Below, in pieces: positions 61,063 to 64,000 of a stretch of 64,000 nucleotides of DNA. Under the pieces are notes generated by a model. It ran no database searches, had not been told where the DNA came from, and saw nothing but the letters and a program-made list of their open reading frames with translations. The DNA comes from Panagrolaimus kolymaensis (taxonomy: Eukaryota > Nematoda > Chromadorea > Rhabditida > Panagrolaimidae), in assembly GCA_028622995.1 (NCBI GenBank), contig JAJQJQ010000073.1:310001-374000 (forward strand), read 5' to 3'. Numbering within the stretch: position 1 is the stretch's first letter; each line of letters opens with the position of its first letter. The position numbers and the translations under genes are program-made.

Positions 61063-62015
61063 GGCCGCCACGGATTATCAAATACAAATGATTTTTATTC
61101 ATTGCAAAAAAAAATAATAAAAAAGAATATTATGATTTTTTGCTTTTGGAAAAAATAAAAAAGATACGGTAAAATGGAAAGAATTTCTGGAGGAGCTTCA
61201 GAGGATTTTAAAAATTAAATGTTTAAAGACACAAAAATTTTTTCTTTTGTTTGAAAAGAAACCAGCAAAAAATGTAGCTAATTTTGAAAAAAAAAGTTTT
61301 TTGATTTTTAGAATGATATAATATTGTTGTGTTGTTTACGGTATTGTCTTCAGTATAAAAATGTTATTTTTTAACAAAGTATAAATGTGACTGATATTCT
61401 TGTGTAACAAAATTCTTTTTTGAATACTGTGAATCAAAAATTCGGAAAAGGTGTAAATAAACAACAACAAAAAAACTGAGAGGTCAGTTGTAGTTAGCGA
61501 ATTATTTGTTTTTTTAATGAAATCACTGTGCTCAAATACTGTAGACATGACCAAATCTATTTTGAAAAAAAAGACCAATGCTCTCTGTCTTTTTTCTTTG
61601 TGACCAAAGAAATAAAAAAAACCAACAGCGCAATTAAAATTTGATTTTTATTTCTGCGTCAATGAAACAATTTTTTTACTACGACAAAAAAATTACATAC
61701 GTAATTTTTGTGAACTTTTTTCAATCTTTGTTTTCAATTAAAAAATTGAGTACCTTCAAAAGGACAGGACGGAAGTCAAAAGTTTCCGCAAAAAAAAAGA
61801 AAAACAACTTTGATCGATCAAATGCACTGAAAATGTTTGATGTTATTGTTTCTAAAAATAGAATTTGTTTGTTCGTAAAAGAATCAATCTAAAGTTTAGT
61901 GGGAATAAATTCATAAATGCATTTTGCTTAGAATAGTTAAAATTAAGCCAAACATAAAATCTTCTCTTTTTTTCATTGTCTAACAAAAGGCTAAAAAAAA
62001 AACCATTTTTTTGTT
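61063..62015. other. Intergenic
   Basis: AT-rich; ORFs at 61336-61578 and 61641-61892 are low complexity and lack splice or start context. Confidence 0.55.
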
Positions 62016-62260
62016 ATGGTGAAGTTCGAAGAATCTTTGCATAACAATGTTGTGCCTCGAATCGCAAAGTATAACACAACTAATAAAGAAAGCAAGGTAA
62101 TGATAAATTGTTTCTTTTTTTTATCTTTATGCTAACATAATTTATTTTAAAAACAAATCCTCGAAAACAATATGAATGCAATTGAACCTGAATCTTATCC
62201 CATTCTATTTTTGCAATATTTTAGTTGATTTTTGATCAAGAAAGAATTCAAGGTCGATAA
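62016..62260 (+). CDS. Possible two-exon microgene or first exons of a gene
   Basis: ATG 62016 opens 27 codons of protein-like sequence (MVKFEESLHNNVVPRIAKYN) ending at a GTAATG donor (62097). A TTTTAG acceptor at 62224 continues in phase with 11 codons (LIFDQERIQGR) and a stop at 62260, for 38 residues in all. It could be a peptide gene or the decayed start of a larger protein; the opening faintly recalls SPX-domain N-termini, which I do not rely on. Confidence 0.3.
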
Positions 62261-64000
62261 AAAATAGGCATGGCATAAAAACACTTATAGTCGCGTATTT
62301 GGCATTTGACTCAAATTTTGTTTAATTTATTTTCGCCTTTCATGCACGCTCGATTTCTAGTGTCACCCTTAAAGGGCAGGATTTGTTATTCTCTTTTCTT
62401 TTTTTGTGTTTTTGGGTATTAAAGAGCAATTGATTTGAAATCTCTGACACTTGCTTTAAGTTATTACAAATGCCATTTGTCAGATGGAAAAACCATTTTT
62501 CTTGGTTTGGTTTTATTCTTTTTCTCTGTGCAGAAATTTTTAACATTTTTTTTCTTTGAATTTTTAATTACTTTTTTTTATCTTTTTGAAACTGGAAAAT
62601 GGTATAATTGCTAACTTGTTTAAAGCGGATAATAAAACTTTTATAAAAAGAAAATGAGCAACTTCATTTTTGGGTAAATATAAAATTGAAATTATCCATC
62701 ACTTCATCATAGAAGAATTTTTTTAACAAATAATCTTACCATATTAAAACCTGACATATCCATTTTATTTTATGTTATTAAAAAGGCAGAATTTAACAGA
62801 AATTTAAAGATAAAATTATCAAGATTACACTCCCTAATTAAATCAAAATATTTCATTATTACTCTATCTGAAGTCACTACACATTTTACAAAACTTTTGG
62901 ATAGAGGAGAAGATGATACAAACAAATAAGAAAAAACAATTTTTATTTTTGCATTTTTTCTATATTTTTTTTTTCAACAAAAAAACAATCGTCATTTTTT
63001 TTATAATGCCAAAAAAAATTGTTTACGAGTATTTATTTAGGTATTTGGTGTTTCTTCTTTTATCATTTTTTTTATTTTGAAGGTTATACTTGGAAAAAGA
63101 AAAACCTTTTGAAATATAAATATAAATAAAAATATATTATCAAAAAGAAAAACAAGTGTTTTTGCAAAGAAGCCACGCCACCATCTCGGAGGTGACACTA
63201 AAAAGTGGCTGTTTTTATTATTTTTAGGATTTATAATATTAAAAAAACAAGATGGAACAATTTAAATAAAATGATATATTTCCATTCATTCATCCAAAAA
63301 GGTTAAGAAAAAAAAAGATCTTTGTTTCCTTGAAAATAAAGCCATCGAAAAAAAAGAAGAAAGAAATGGTTTAAAATAAATAAAAATAAAAATGATGTTA
63401 CTCGAAAAAAGAAAAAAAACAAGATAAATTAAGAAGCACGAAAGTATGGACTTTGATTCGTTAATTATGATAAATTCCAAATACATATTTTGTAGGATAC
63501 AAGATTCGGTGTAAATACAGTATGAAAATGGATCAAAAAAATAGGCAAGCAAATTAAGTTAAAATTATTTTTATTCCTCAACTTAAAAAGATTTTGAAAT
63601 TGTAAAAGTGAACTTTCATTCATCAAAGCCATAAATAACCCTAAAGTAAAGATTTTTTAATCAAATAATATTTTGTGCTATTTTTTTACGAAAAAAAAAA
63701 TCATCGTTTTTGATTTGTTCGCAATCCGAATATTTATTTATAGTTTATGTATCCTTTAAAAATTTAAACAATAAACCATAAAAAGAATTTAAAAGAGAAA
63801 AAATCGCAATGCAATCACTCCTCTTAGATAACTTTTTTCTATATTTTATATGTTTTTTTAATTTTTATTTTTTTATTTCGAACTAAAATTTATTTATTGG
63901 CAAAAGAATTTTGGTGATTTTAGTCTCTAAACAGTTTTTTCTATTTTTGTTATTTTTTTCTCCGTTTTTCACTGAAATCTGTATCTTATCGAAGTAACGA
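62261..64000. other. Intergenic to window end
   Basis: AT-rich with A/T tracts and no supported ORF, RNA gene or repeat. Confidence 0.55.

Noticed and set aside
1..64000. CRISPR arrays, rRNA genes, prokaryotic operons or viral genes
   Set aside because: No spaced direct-repeat arrays, rRNA-like sequence or such genes seen; the gene structures are eukaryotic with spliceosomal introns.

Overview
The window is eukaryotic, very AT-rich and almost certainly from a nematode. It carries two chemoreceptor genes of nematode-restricted families (Srh-like and Srt-like). Several short introns are about 50-60 nt long with TTTTAG-type acceptors. Several genes have an acceptor-like AG just upstream of the ATG, as expected for spliced-leader trans-splicing. 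The long first gene has the two-start architecture of C. elegans hmr-1. The 17.4-kb intron and the sequence divergence argue against C. elegans itself; I cannot name the species.

Region 1 (1-27756, +) is the 3' part of a classical cadherin gene, hmr-1. Ten exons join in one consistent frame: tandem cadherin repeats, a proximal domain, EGF-LamG-EGF-LamG, one membrane helix and a catenin-binding tail. A signal-peptide exon (about 20033-20361) lies just after the exon ending at 20006 and splices in the same phase onto 23638. It would give a short HMR-1A-like protein of about 1,249 residues beside the long HMR-1B-like one. The two large introns hold low-complexity sequence and two copies of a tRNA-derived SINE.

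Region 2 (28783-40600) holds fast-evolving, lineage-specific genes. Two of three members of an undescribed family sit at 29274-31250 (+) and 32860-34712 (-); the third is at 57683-59565 (+). They share an N-terminal module, possibly PH-like, encoded by exons of matching size and phase (including a 50-nt exon in all three) and joined to different C-termini; two have CxxC...HxC zinc-binding-like modules. A tandem pair of coiled-coil genes (35608-37083 and 38937-40458, both -) shows a near-identical block that includes an intron, suggesting gene conversion.

Region 3 (42229-53597) holds an Srh-like receptor, an intronless gene with a degenerate kinase-like domain and a long acidic repeat, a Skp1-like gene, the conserved diphthamide gene DPH1, and an Srt-like receptor. 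Region 4 (53598-64000) is mostly intergenic apart from the third family member.

At least four non-autonomous DNA transposon types can be delimited: two MULE-type foldback elements with 9-bp target duplications and oppositely oriented cores; two abutting hairpin elements at TTAA sites; a hAT-like element with an 8-bp duplication; and a 130-bp inverted-repeat element inserted in one of two direct repeats that flank the first family gene. Exon coordinates come from reading splice signals and phase by eye; no alignment or transcript data were available.
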